A DNA stretch of 64,000 nt, taken from Minwuiaceae bacterium (GTDB lineage: Bacteria > Pseudomonadota > Alphaproteobacteria > Minwuiales > Minwuiaceae). Location: the NCBI GenBank assembly GCA_028278525.1, contig JANQEE010000050.1, positions 46,079-110,078 of the forward strand, in the 5' to 3' direction. Of this stretch, positions 45,388 through 55,843 are shown piece by piece (within the stretch, counting starts at the first letter, position 1; every line of letters begins with the position of its first letter). Below the pieces are notes generated by a model that was not told the origin of the DNA, did no database searches, and was given only the letters and a program-made list of their open reading frames with translations. A program made the position numbers and the translations under genes.

Positions 45388-45558
45388 ATGAAGGATGACC
45401 AAGAGCCATCCCGGCCGCGACCGAGCGGCGGGATCCTGCAGGCATGGCTGATCGCCGCATTGGCAATCGCGATGGTCTGGGTATTGTCGATCGTAGACAG
45501 CCGGACGCCCAACCGGCTGCTGCTCGAGATCGGCGAGAAACTGGCTGCCGGCCAATGA
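45388..45558 (+). CDS. Small single-span membrane protein, unknown function
   Basis: A 56-aa ORF with AAAGGAGCGCGCC directly before its ATG. The sequence has a charged Pro-rich N-terminus (MKDDQEPSRPRPSG), one hydrophobic helix (ILQAWLIAALAIAMVWVLSIV) and a short tail with an amphipathic helix (NRLLLEIGEKLAAGQ). It is convergent with glnD, 10 bp away. Not recognised; the good ribosome site and membrane helix argue that it is real. Confidence 0.6.
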   Translation: MKDDQEPSRPRPSGGILQAWLIAALAIAMVWVLSIVDSRTPNRLLLEIGEKLAAGQ

Positions 45559-45568
45559 TGCAGGGTCT

Positions 45569-48439
45569 TCAGGCGGTCGGTGCCTTGGCTTTCGGTTTCG
45601 GCTTGCGCTTGCGGCCCGCCGCGGCGGGTTTGCCGTCCGTTTTATCGGCCTCCGCCTTCTTCTTGGCGGCATCGGCTTTCTTCTTCGCTGCCGCGCGCTG
45701 TTCCGGCGTCATCAGCGCGTCGCGCAGTTCGCGCTCGATTTTCCTAAGCTTGCCGGCGTGGGTCACTTTCAGGCCGAACATGTCGCGTACGTAGAACACG
45801 TCGACCGCGCGCTCGCCGTAGGTCGCGATCCGCGACGAGCCGATGGAGAGCGACAGCCGGAACAAGGTCCAGGTCAGGTCGTGCAACAGGCCGGGCCGGT
45901 CGCGGCCGTTCACCTCGATTACCGTCCAGCTGTTCGACGCGTTGTTGTCGATCAGCACCACCGGCTCGACCGTAAAGATGCGCGTCCTGAGCGGGTATGA
46001 CGTCGTCTGGTCGGACAACCGTTGCTGCGGCCTCAGGCTGCCGGACAGGGTCTGCTCGATGGCCGAGGAGAGCTTGGCCAGCTTGCCCGATTGCGCGAAG
46101 GCATTGCCCTCGACGTCCTGGATGAAAAAGGTGTCCAGCGCCATGCCGTCGGTGGTGGTGAAAATCTTGGCGTTGACGATGCTGGCGCCGGAAACCGCCA
46201 TGGCGCCGGCGATGCGGCCGAACAGGCCCGGATGGTCGGCGGTATAGACGGTGACTTCGGTCACCGACTGGAACCGGTCGACCCGGGTCTCGATGGTCAG
46301 CGGCCGCTCGTTACGGTCGGCCTCGCGCATGATCCGGGCGTGGCGGACGTGGGTCTCGGTATCGGCGGACAGCCAATAGGCGTCGTAACCGCGCATCAAA
46401 TGCGCGTCGACCTCCTTCTCCGTCCAGTCGGAGAGCGCTTCGCGAAGCTGCCGCTTCGCTTCCGCCGCGCGTGCTTCCCGGCCCTCGGTAATCAGGCCGC
46501 CGGACATCGCTTCTTCCGCCCGGTAATAGAGCTCACGCAACAGCTGGCCCTTCCAGCCGTTCCAGACGCCGGGCCCGACCGCGCGGATATCCACCACGGT
46601 CAGCACGATCAGCAGGCGGAGCCGTTCCGGGCTCTGCACCAAGGCAACGAAGTCCTCGATGGTCTTGGGATCGCCGAGATCGCGTTTGAACGCGGTCGAG
46701 CTCATCGCCAGGTGATAGAGCACCAGCCAGGCGACGGTCTCCGTTTCGGCCGGCTCCAGGCCCAGCCGCGGCCCGAGCTTCTCCGCCACCGCCGCGCCCA
46801 GTTCCGAATGGTCGCCGCCGCGGCCCTTGGCGATGTCGTGCAGAAACACCGCCAGGTACAGCACCCGGCGCGACAGCACCTTGTGAATGATCTCGTTCGA
46901 CAGCGGATGGTCCTCGGCCAGCAAGCCCTGTTCGATCCGCCACAGAATGCCGATGGCGCGGATGGTGTGTTCGTCCACCGTATAGTGGTGGTACATGTCG
47001 TGCTGGGTCTGGGCGACGACACGGCCGAAATCCGTGATGAAGCGGCCGAGCACGCCGGCCTCGTTCATGCGGCGAAGCGTCGTTTCCGGATTCTTCTTCG
47101 ATGTAAGGATATCCAGGAACAGCCGGTTGGCCTCCGGGTCGGCCCTTAGCTTCCGGTTGATCAGCCCGAGGCTCGGCCGGATCAGGCGCAACGCGTTGGG
47201 GTGAACGTCCAGGTCCCGTTTTTGCGCGACATGAAACAGCCTGAGCATCTTGACGGGATCGGCCGCGAAGGCGTCGTCGCGCAAAACATTCAGCCTGCCG
47301 CCTTCGGCGCTGAAGCCCTCGACCTCCCGCCCGCGCAGGCCGATCCGGGGCAGCCGGAGGCGCGGCTTGCGGCGATGCTGTTCCTCCAGCGCGGTGCAGA
47401 TGATCCGGGTCAGGTCGCCGACATCCTTGGCGGTCAGGAAATAGTGCTTCATGAAGCGTTCGATGCCGCGCGCGCCGGCCCGGTCGGTGTAATTCAGGCG
47501 AAGCGCCAGTTCCGGCTGCACGTCGAAGGTCAGCCGCTCCTCCGGCCGGCCTGTCAGGTCGTGCAGATGGCAGCGCACCGTCCACAGAAAACGATGCGCC
47601 TTGACGAAACGTTTGCGTTCTTCCGCCGTCAGCACGCCGCGTTCGACCAGTTCCGACACGTCCTCGACCTGATAGAGGAACTTGGCGATCCAGTAGAGGG
47701 TGTGCATGTCGCGCAGACCCCCTTTGCCTTCCTTCAGGTTCGGTTCGACCACATAGCGGGAATCGCCGTAGCGCTGATGCCGCTCGTCGCGTTCGGCGAG
47801 CTTCTGTTCCAGAAACGCCGGCCCACCCTTGGCCACCACCTCCTTGCGGTAGCGCGCCTTCAGGTCCTGGAACAGCTCCTGGTCGCCCCAGATATAGCGG
47901 GCTTCCAACAGCGCCGTTCGGATGGTGATGTCGGCCTTGGCGAGGCGCATGCAGTCGTCGACCGAACGGGTCGCGTGGCCGACTTTAAGGCCGGTATCCC
48001 ACAACAGGTAGAGCATGTGCTCGACCACGCTCTCGCTCCAGGGGGTCTGCTTGTAGGGATGCAGGAACAGCAGATCGACGTCGGAATAGGGCGCCATCTC
48101 GCCGCGGCCGTAGCCGCCGACCGCGACCACCGACAGTCGCTCGCCGGCAGTCGGGTTCGTCACCGGATAGACGCAGCCGACCGTGTGGTCGTGCAACAGC
48201 CGGATCACCTGATCGACCAGGAACGACATCGCCCGCGCCGCCACGTCGCCGCTTTCGCCCTGGTCGACCAGACGGCGGCGGATCTCGGCGCGGCCGTCGA
48301 CCAAGGCCTGCTTCAACAGGTCGAGGACCGCATTGCGAAGCTCCGACGAATCCGGCGCATAATCGTCCTCCAACATCGCAAACTGCGCGGTGAGCGCCTT
48401 GCGGTCGATGATGTCGCGCTGGTTCCTGACGGGCTCCAT
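45569..48439 (-). CDS. glnD: Bifunctional PII uridylyltransferase / uridylyl-removing enzyme
   Basis: Central nitrogen sensor: uridylylates PII when glutamine is low and removes UMP when high. The 956-aa protein has the nucleotidyltransferase motif GGYGRGEMAPYSDVDLLFL (Asp 120 and 122), the HD domain (YTVDEHTIRAIGIL, FLHDIAKGRGGDHSELGA) and two C-terminal ACT domains (VTVYTADHPGLFGRIAGAMA and VNGRDRPGLLHDLTWTLF). The last 40 residues are a Lys/Ala/Pro-rich tail not found in enteric GlnD. Starts near MEPVRNQRDIID. Confidence 0.96.
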   Translation of the reverse strand: MEPVRNQRDIIDRKALTAQFAMLEDDYAPDSSELRNAVLDLLKQALVDGRAEIRRRLVDQGESGDVAARAMSFLVDQVIRLLHDHTVGCVYPVTNPTAGERLSVVAVGGYGRGEMAPYSDVDLLFLHPYKQTPWSESVVEHMLYLLWDTGLKVGHATRSVDDCMRLAKADITIRTALLEARYIWGDQELFQDLKARYRKEVVAKGGPAFLEQKLAERDERHQRYGDSRYVVEPNLKEGKGGLRDMHTLYWIAKFLYQVEDVSELVERGVLTAEERKRFVKAHRFLWTVRCHLHDLTGRPEERLTFDVQPELALRLNYTDRAGARGIERFMKHYFLTAKDVGDLTRIICTALEEQHRRKPRLRLPRIGLRGREVEGFSAEGGRLNVLRDDAFAADPVKMLRLFHVAQKRDLDVHPNALRLIRPSLGLINRKLRADPEANRLFLDILTSKKNPETTLRRMNEAGVLGRFITDFGRVVAQTQHDMYHHYTVDEHTIRAIGILWRIEQGLLAEDHPLSNEIIHKVLSRRVLYLAVFLHDIAKGRGGDHSELGAAVAEKLGPRLGLEPAETETVAWLVLYHLAMSSTAFKRDLGDPKTIEDFVALVQSPERLRLLIVLTVVDIRAVGPGVWNGWKGQLLRELYYRAEEAMSGGLITEGREARAAEAKRQLREALSDWTEKEVDAHLMRGYDAYWLSADTETHVRHARIMREADRNERPLTIETRVDRFQSVTEVTVYTADHPGLFGRIAGAMAVSGASIVNAKIFTTTDGMALDTFFIQDVEGNAFAQSGKLAKLSSAIEQTLSGSLRPQQRLSDQTTSYPLRTRIFTVEPVVLIDNNASNSWTVIEVNGRDRPGLLHDLTWTLFRLSLSIGSSRIATYGERAVDVFYVRDMFGLKVTHAGKLRKIERELRDALMTPEQRAAAKKKADAAKKKAEADKTDGKPAAAGRKRKPKPKAKAPTA

Positions 48440-48512
48440 CGGAAGATCCTAGCAGGTTGGTCCTGTACCTGCCTTAACTAGCGCGGTGGGGTGCTTTTTT
48501 AAGCTCGGCCAT

Positions 48513-48540
48513 GCCGGCCCGCGCCCCCGTCCCAACCACG
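48513..48540. repeat. Half copy of the 7086-7160 palindrome
   Basis: These 28 bases match the left arm at 7086-7113 at all but two positions. They lie 14 bp before the 48555 palindrome, linking the two elements as members of one repeat family. Confidence 0.75.
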
Positions 48541-48554
48541 ATTCTCTGGCGGGA

Positions 48555-48639
48555 GGCTTTACCGTCCCACTCCCCCACCCGGCCACCCACACCAGTATGC
48601 TTGATGGGTGGCCGGGTGGGGGAGTGGGACGGTAAAGCC
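48555..48639. repeat. Long perfect palindrome (35-bp arms) between glnD and SDR gene
   Basis: Arms 48555-48589 and 48605-48639 are exact reverse complements over 35 bp (left arm begins GGCTTTACCGTCCCACTCC), with a 15-nt loop. The following GGAATCCCC just before the SDR stop also occurs after the 7-kb palindrome. The glnD-SDR spacer of 215 bp is taken up almost entirely by this element and the half copy at 48513. Confidence 0.85.
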
Positions 48640-48654
48640 GGAAACAGGAATCCC

Positions 48655-49425
48655 CTATTGCCCGATGGTCACGCCGCCGTCGACCGTCAGCGTCTGCCCG
48701 GTCATGAAGGCGCTGACGTCCGAGGCCAGGAACACCGCCGTACCGGCGATTTCCACCGGCTCGCCGATCCGGCCGGCCGGACAGGTCGCTTCGTAACGGC
48801 CGAGGATTTCCGGGTTTTCCCAGAGCGCCCGGGCGAAATCGGTGCGGATCAGGCCGGGCGCGATGGCGTTGGCGCGAATGCCCCTCTTGCCGTATTCGAC
48901 CGCCAGGTTGCGCACCATCTGCATATCCGCCGCCTTGGAAATCGCATAGGCGCCGAGCACCGGACTGCCGCGCAGGCCCCCGATCGACGAGACGATGACG
49001 ATCGAACCGCCGCCGGCCTCGATCATGTCCGGGATCGCCAGATTGCAGAGCCAGTGGTTCGACTTGATATTGACGTCCATGATCTTGTCGAAGGCGTCGT
49101 CGGGGATGTCGGCGCTGGAGCCGAAGTAGGGATTGACCGCGGCGTTGCAGACCAGAACGTTGATCGGGCCCAGTTGCTTGTGGGTCTCGGCGACCAGGTT
49201 CTCAAGCTGTTCCTTGTGGCTGACGTTGCAGGGAATGACGATGGCTTCGCCCGGCCCGTCGGCGCAGGCCGCATTGATCTCGGCGGCCACCTGTTCGCAG
49301 ACGTCGGCCTTACGGCTCGAGACCACCACCCGCGCGCCCTGTTTCGCCATGGCCTCCGCGATCGCCTTGCCGATGCCTTTGCTGGATCCGGTGATCACCG
49401 CGACCTTGCCGGTCAGATCGAACAT
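48655..49425 (-). CDS. SDR-family oxidoreductase
   Basis: A 256-aa classical short-chain dehydrogenase. Cofactor motif VAVITGSSKGIGKAIAEAM, structural NAAVNPY (NNAG variant), catalytic Ser in VIVSSIGGLRG and Tyr-x3-Lys in GAYAISKAADMQ, C-terminal DVSAFMTGQTLTVDGG. The Arg/Lys pattern after strand 2 (SSRKADV) suggests NADP. ATG at 49425 with AGGGAGGC upstream. Probably in a two-gene unit with the upstream alcohol dehydrogenase; substrate unknown. Confidence 0.88.
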   Translation of the reverse strand: MFDLTGKVAVITGSSKGIGKAIAEAMAKQGARVVVSSRKADVCEQVAAEINAACADGPGEAIVIPCNVSHKEQLENLVAETHKQLGPINVLVCNAAVNPYFGSSADIPDDAFDKIMDVNIKSNHWLCNLAIPDMIEAGGGSIVIVSSIGGLRGSPVLGAYAISKAADMQMVRNLAVEYGKRGIRANAIAPGLIRTDFARALWENPEILGRYEATCPAGRIGEPVEIAGTAVFLASDVSAFMTGQTLTVDGGVTIGQ

Positions 49426-49465
49426 GCCTTCCCTCCCTGATGTCGATGCCCAATTGCCGGCGACC

Positions 49466-50479
49466 TTAGCCCTGCGCCCCCGCACTGTCGACCTCCGGCA
49501 GCAGCACCGCCGCGCCCTGCAACCGGCCTTCGCGCAAATCCGCCAACGCCCGGTTCGCCTGGTCCAGCGGATACGACGCGACATGGGTCCTGACCGGCAC
49601 TCTCGGGGCCAGTTCCAGGAACTCGACCGCGTCGCGGCGGGTCAGGTTGGCGACCGAGCGCACCGTCCGCTCCTCCCACAGGATGCGGTAGGGGAAGGAG
49701 GGAATGTCGCTCATATGGATGCCGGCGCAGACGACGATGCCGCCCCGCGCCGTCGCCCGAAGCGCCGCCGGCAGCAGCGCGCCGACTGGCGCGAAGATGA
49801 TCGCCGCGTCCAGCTCTTCCGGTGGCGCGTCCTCCGACGACCCGGCCCAGACCGCGCCGAGATCGCGAGCGAACGCTTGCGCATCCGTGTCGCCGGCCCG
49901 CGTGAACGCATAGACCGAGCGGCCCTGCCATACCGCGACCTGGCAGATGATATGCGCCGCCGCGCCGAAGCCATAGATACCGAGCCGCCTGCCGTCGCCG
50001 GCCATGCGGAGCGCGCGGTAGCCGATCAGCCCGGCGCAGAGCAGCGGCGCGGCCTCCGCATCGCCGTAGGCCGCCGGCAACGGAAAGCAATATCGTGCGT
50101 CGGCGACGGCATAGTCGGCATAGCCGCCGTCGATCTGATAGCCGGTATAGCGCGCCCGGTCGCAGAGGTTCTCCCGGTCCGACCGGCAGTAGGCGCATTC
50201 GCCGCAGGACCAGCCGAGCCACGGCACGCCGACCCGGTCGCCGACCGTGAAGCCGTCGACGCCGTCGCCCAGCGCCTCGACGATGCCGACGATCTCGTGG
50301 CCCGGCACGATCGGCAGTTTCGGTTCCGTCAGATCGCCGTCGACCACATGCAAATCGGTGCGGCAGACCCCGCAGGCCCTGACCCGGATCAGGATCTGGC
50401 CCGGTTCCGGCGCCGGCATCGGCAGGTCCATCTGGTGGAGGCGGCCTTCCGCTGCTGCGCGCATCGCCATTGCATGCAT
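49466..50479 (-). CDS. Zinc-dependent alcohol dehydrogenase (AdhP-like)
   Basis: A 337-aa medium-chain dehydrogenase. Catalytic zinc site CGVCRTDLHVV and GHEIVGIVE; structural zinc Cys set CGECAYCRSDRENLC. The Rossmann region LGIYGFGAAAHIICQVA has GxGxxA form. TGYQIDGGYADYAVADARYCF is typical of the AdhP-like single-gene group. A 41-bp spacer leads to the SDR gene, so a joint role in alcohol or aldehyde oxidation is possible. Upstream lies a REP-like palindrome. Confidence 0.88.
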   Translation of the reverse strand: MHAMAMRAAAEGRLHQMDLPMPAPEPGQILIRVRACGVCRTDLHVVDGDLTEPKLPIVPGHEIVGIVEALGDGVDGFTVGDRVGVPWLGWSCGECAYCRSDRENLCDRARYTGYQIDGGYADYAVADARYCFPLPAAYGDAEAAPLLCAGLIGYRALRMAGDGRRLGIYGFGAAAHIICQVAVWQGRSVYAFTRAGDTDAQAFARDLGAVWAGSSEDAPPEELDAAIIFAPVGALLPAALRATARGGIVVCAGIHMSDIPSFPYRILWEERTVRSVANLTRRDAVEFLELAPRVPVRTHVASYPLDQANRALADLREGRLQGAAVLLPEVDSAGAQG

Positions 50480-50507
50480 GGTTCACCCTTTCCTGCTGGG
50501 TGACGCT

Positions 50508-50585
50508 GGGGTCAGGTCTTTACTTTGCACCCGTCAAAGCAGGCCGACCGAAATTCGATCGGGTGCAAAGTAAAGACCTGACCCC
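50508..50585. repeat. REP-like perfect palindrome (25-bp arms) between mutS and adh
   Basis: Arms 50508-50532 (starting GGGGTCAGGTC) and 50561-50585 are exact reverse complements over 25 bp, around a 28-nt loop. Elements ending in GGGGTCAGGTCTT...TGACCCC are widespread in proteobacteria next to, or mobilised by, REP-associated tyrosine transposases (RAYT). No such transposase is in this window. Confidence 0.85.
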
Positions 50586-50604
50586 CCTTCGGCATTGACC
50601 CGCC

Positions 50605-53268
50605 TCAATCGTCTTCGTCGTACAGCGCCTTTAGCTGATACAGCAGGTCCAGCGCCGCCCGCGGCGTCAGGTCGTCGGGGCGGATCTCCGCCAGCGCCGC
50701 TTCGGCCGCCGATTGGCGCGGCGCCGGCGCCGCCTGCTGCACGGTCGCCGAAAACAGCGGCAGGTCGTCGGCGAGGCGGGCGGCCGTGCCCGACTGTTCG
50801 CCCTGTTCCAGTTCCGCCAGCACCCGTTCGGCGCGCGAGACGACCGGCTGCGGCAGCCCGGCCAGCTTCGCCACCTGAATGCCGTAGGACCGGTCCGCCG
50901 CGCCCGGCGCGACCTCGTGCAGGAACACCACGTCGCCCTGCCATTCCTTGATCCGCATGGTGTGGTTGGCAAGCTGGTCCAGCTTGGCCGCCAGGGCGGT
51001 CAGTTCGTGATAGTGGGTCGCGAACAGGGCGCGGCAGCGATTGACGTCGTGCAGGTGCTCCACCGTCGCCCAGGCGATGGAGAGGCCATCGAAGGTGGCG
51101 GTGCCGCGGCCGATCTCGTCCAGAATCACCAGCGCGCGCGGGCCGGACTGGTTCAGGATCGCCGCCGTTTCAACCATCTCCACCATGAAGGTCGACCGGC
51201 CCCGCGCCAGGTCGTCGGCCGCGCCGACCCGGCTGAACAGCCGGTCGACCACGCCGATATGGGCGGCGGCCGCCGGCACGTAGGCACCGATCTGCGCCAG
51301 GATGGCGATCAGCGCGTTCTGACGCAGGAAGGTCGACTTACCCGCCATGTTCGGCCCGGTCACCAGCCAGAGCCGGCTTGCCTCGGTTCCAAGATCGCAG
51401 TCGTTCGGCACGAAGCGGGCGGCGTCGGCCGCCGCCAGGGCCGCCTCCACCACCGGATGGCGGCCGCCATCGATCCGGAAGGCGAGGCTGTCGTCGACCA
51501 ACGGACGGCAATGCTGTTGTTCGATGGCGAGTTCCGCCAGCGCCGACGCTACGTCCAACGCCGCCAGCGCCTGCGCCGCCGCCGCGACCGCCGGGCCGCG
51601 TGCCGTCACTTCGCCGGCCAGGTCCTCGAACAGGGCCAGTTCCAGCGCCAGCGCCTTGTCGGCAGCGCCGCGGATCTTCTCGTCCAGCGCGGCCAGTTCG
51701 GTGGTCGTATAGCGCATGGCGTTGGCCATGGTCTGGCGGTGGATGAAATCCTCGGTCATCGACGGCGCGTGCTTCGGCGTCACTTCGATGTAATAGCCGA
51801 GCACGTTGTTGTGCCGGACCTTGAGCGACGCGACGCCGGTTTGGTCGGCATATTTCTGCTGTAGAGCCGCAACATGGCGGCGGCTTTCGTCGCGCAAGAC
51901 TCGCAGTTCGTCCAACGCCTCGTCGTAGTGCGCCGCGATGAAACCGCCGTCGCGGGTGATGTTCGGCAGGTCGTCGGCCAGCGCCCGTTCCAGCCGGTCG
52001 ACCAGAACCTCGTGGTGGCCGAGGTCGACCGCCGCCTGGCGGATGCCGTCCGGCCCAATATCGACGAGCGTCTCGCGCAGCATCGCCGCTTCGGCCAGCC
52101 CGTCGCGGATCGCCGCCAGGTCGCGCGGCCCCCCGCGGCCGAGCGAAAGCCGCGACAGCGCGCGTTCGATGTCCGGACAACGGCGCAGGATTTCCCGCAC
52201 CCGTTCGCGCATTGACGCGTCATCGACAAAAAATTGCACCATGTCCAGGCGCGCGTTGATCGCGTCGGGGTCGGTCAACGGGCTCGCCAGGTGTGCGGCG
52301 AGCAGTCGCGCGCCGGCGCCGGTAACCGTGCGGTCGATCACCGAGAGCAGGCTGCCCTGGCGCTCGCCGGCCAGCGTGCGGGTAAGCTCCAGGTTGCGCC
52401 GGGTCGCCGCGTCGATCAGCAGAGCGGCGCCGGCGGCCTGCCGGCGCGGCGGCTTGATCAGCGGCAGGCGCCCCTTCTGTGTCAGTTCCACGTAATCGAC
52501 CAGCGCGCCGGACGCCGCCAGTTCCGCCCGTCCGAACTGGCCGAACCCGTCCAAAGCCGCGACGCCCAACAACGCCTTCAACCGCCGCTCGCCGCCGGTA
52601 CTGTCGAACCGCGCCGCGGGCAGCGGCGTTGTCGCGCCGGCGAAGTCTTCCAGCGCGTCCTTCAGGTCGTCTCGTCCGAACAGACCGTCGGAGACCAGCA
52701 GTTCGCCGGGGTCCAGCCTCGACAGGTCCGCCGCCAGATCGCTTGGACCCGTCGGCGCCACCGTGAAATCGCCGGTCGAGATGTCCAGCCAGGCCAGCGC
52801 CAGGTCGCCGCCGGCCCGTGCCAGCGCGGCCAGATAATTGTGCCGGCGCGCATCCAGCAGCGTCTCCTCGGTCAGGGTGCCCGGCGTCACGACGCGCACC
52901 ACCTCGCGCCGCACCACCGATTTTGATCCGCGTTTCTTTGCCTCCGCCGGGTCTTCCGTCTGTTCGCAGACCGAAACCTTGAAACCCTTGCGGATCAGCC
53001 GCGCCAGATAGGCGTCCGCCGCGTGCACCGGCACGCCGCACATCGGGATATCGTCGCCCTGATGCCGGCCGCGCCGCGTCAGCGTGATGTCCAGCGCCGC
53101 GGCCGCCTTCACCGCGTCGTCGAAGAACAGTTCGTAGAAGTCGCCCATGCGATAGAACAGCAGGCTGTCGCCGGCATCGGCCTTGATTGCCATGTACTGC
53201 GCCATCATCGGCGACGGCGTGGCGGCTTTCGAAGAAGGTTTGGACAGGGTGGACGGGTTCGACGACAT
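50605..53268 (-). CDS. mutS: DNA mismatch repair protein MutS
   Basis: Mismatch recognition ATPase, 887 aa. The N-terminal mismatch-binding domain has the Phe-x-Glu-containing [12 protein letters not shown] motif. The ATPase has Walker [15 protein letters not shown], Walker [16 protein letters not shown] and the [12 protein letters not shown] switch. The C-terminal end [18 protein letters not shown] is the helix that supports tetramers. Divergent from maeB across a 214-bp control region. Confidence 0.97.
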   Translation of the reverse strand: MSSNPSTLSKPSSKAATPSPMMAQYMAIKADAGDSLLFYRMGDFYELFFDDAVKAAAALDITLTRRGRHQGDDIPMCGVPVHAADAYLARLIRKGFKVSVCEQTEDPAEAKKRGSKSVVRREVVRVVTPGTLTEETLLDARRHNYLAALARAGGDLALAWLDISTGDFTVAPTGPSDLAADLSRLDPGELLVSDGLFGRDDLKDALEDFAGATTPLPAARFDSTGGERRLKALLGVAALDGFGQFGRAELAASGALVDYVELTQKGRLPLIKPPRRQAAGAALLIDAATRRNLELTRTLAGERQGSLLSVIDRTVTGAGARLLAAHLASPLTDPDAINARLDMVQFFVDDASMRERVREILRRCPDIERALSRLSLGRGGPRDLAAIRDGLAEAAMLRETLVDIGPDGIRQAAVDLGHHEVLVDRLERALADDLPNITRDGGFIAAHYDEALDELRVLRDESRRHVAALQQKYADQTGVASLKVRHNNVLGYYIEVTPKHAPSMTEDFIHRQTMANAMRYTTTELAALDEKIRGAADKALALELALFEDLAGEVTARGPAVAAAAQALAALDVASALAELAIEQQHCRPLVDDSLAFRIDGGRHPVVEAALAAADAARFVPNDCDLGTEASRLWLVTGPNMAGKSTFLRQNALIAILAQIGAYVPAAAAHIGVVDRLFSRVGAADDLARGRSTFMVEMVETAAILNQSGPRALVILDEIGRGTATFDGLSIAWATVEHLHDVNRCRALFATHYHELTALAAKLDQLANHTMRIKEWQGDVVFLHEVAPGAADRSYGIQVAKLAGLPQPVVSRAERVLAELEQGEQSGTAARLADDLPLFSATVQQAAPAPRQSAAEAALAEIRPDDLTPRAALDLLYQLKALYDEDD

Positions 53269-53417
53269 GGCCGGACACTATCATAAGGCGGCGTCAGGGG
53301 AAGGCGTGCCGCACCCAATCCCGATACGGTGATAGTCCAAACCCTTTCATTCTGCGGCTGTGCCCCACATAATCTTTATCCGTTGGCGTCCGGCCGCTCG
53401 CGTGGCCTGGGCGCCTT

Positions 53418-53451
53418 TTGACAAATGGGCGGTCGGACGCCGGCGTCCGAC
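53418..53451 (+). promoter_or_regulatory. maeB promoter region with a 20-bp perfect palindrome
   Basis: A consensus TTGACA (53418-53423) lies 65 bp before the maeB ATG. The perfect palindrome GTCGGACGCCGGCGTCCGAC (53432-53451) covers the spacer and the place of the -10, which shows no TATAAT-like match. An operator that replaces or blocks the -10 is a reasonable reading. Confidence 0.5.
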
Positions 53452-53482
53452 AGGCAAGCAGGGTTTACGGGAAGGCAAATCC

Positions 53483-55744
<2,262 letters not shown>

Positions 55745-55747
<3 letters not shown>

Positions 55748-55762
55748 GCCGCTTTCGGCTCA
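55745..55762 (+). terminator. Possible terminator after maeB
   Basis: TGAGCCG-CTTT-CGGCTCA, a 7-bp stem that includes the stop codon, followed by ACCTTT; no long T run. Confidence 0.35.
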
Positions 55763-55843
55763 ACCTTTGCGATCCCGGACCCGGCCGCTGTACGCGTGTA
55801 GTTAAGGGTTTGCAAAGATTTTCGCCGCATTCTGCGCCAGGAA

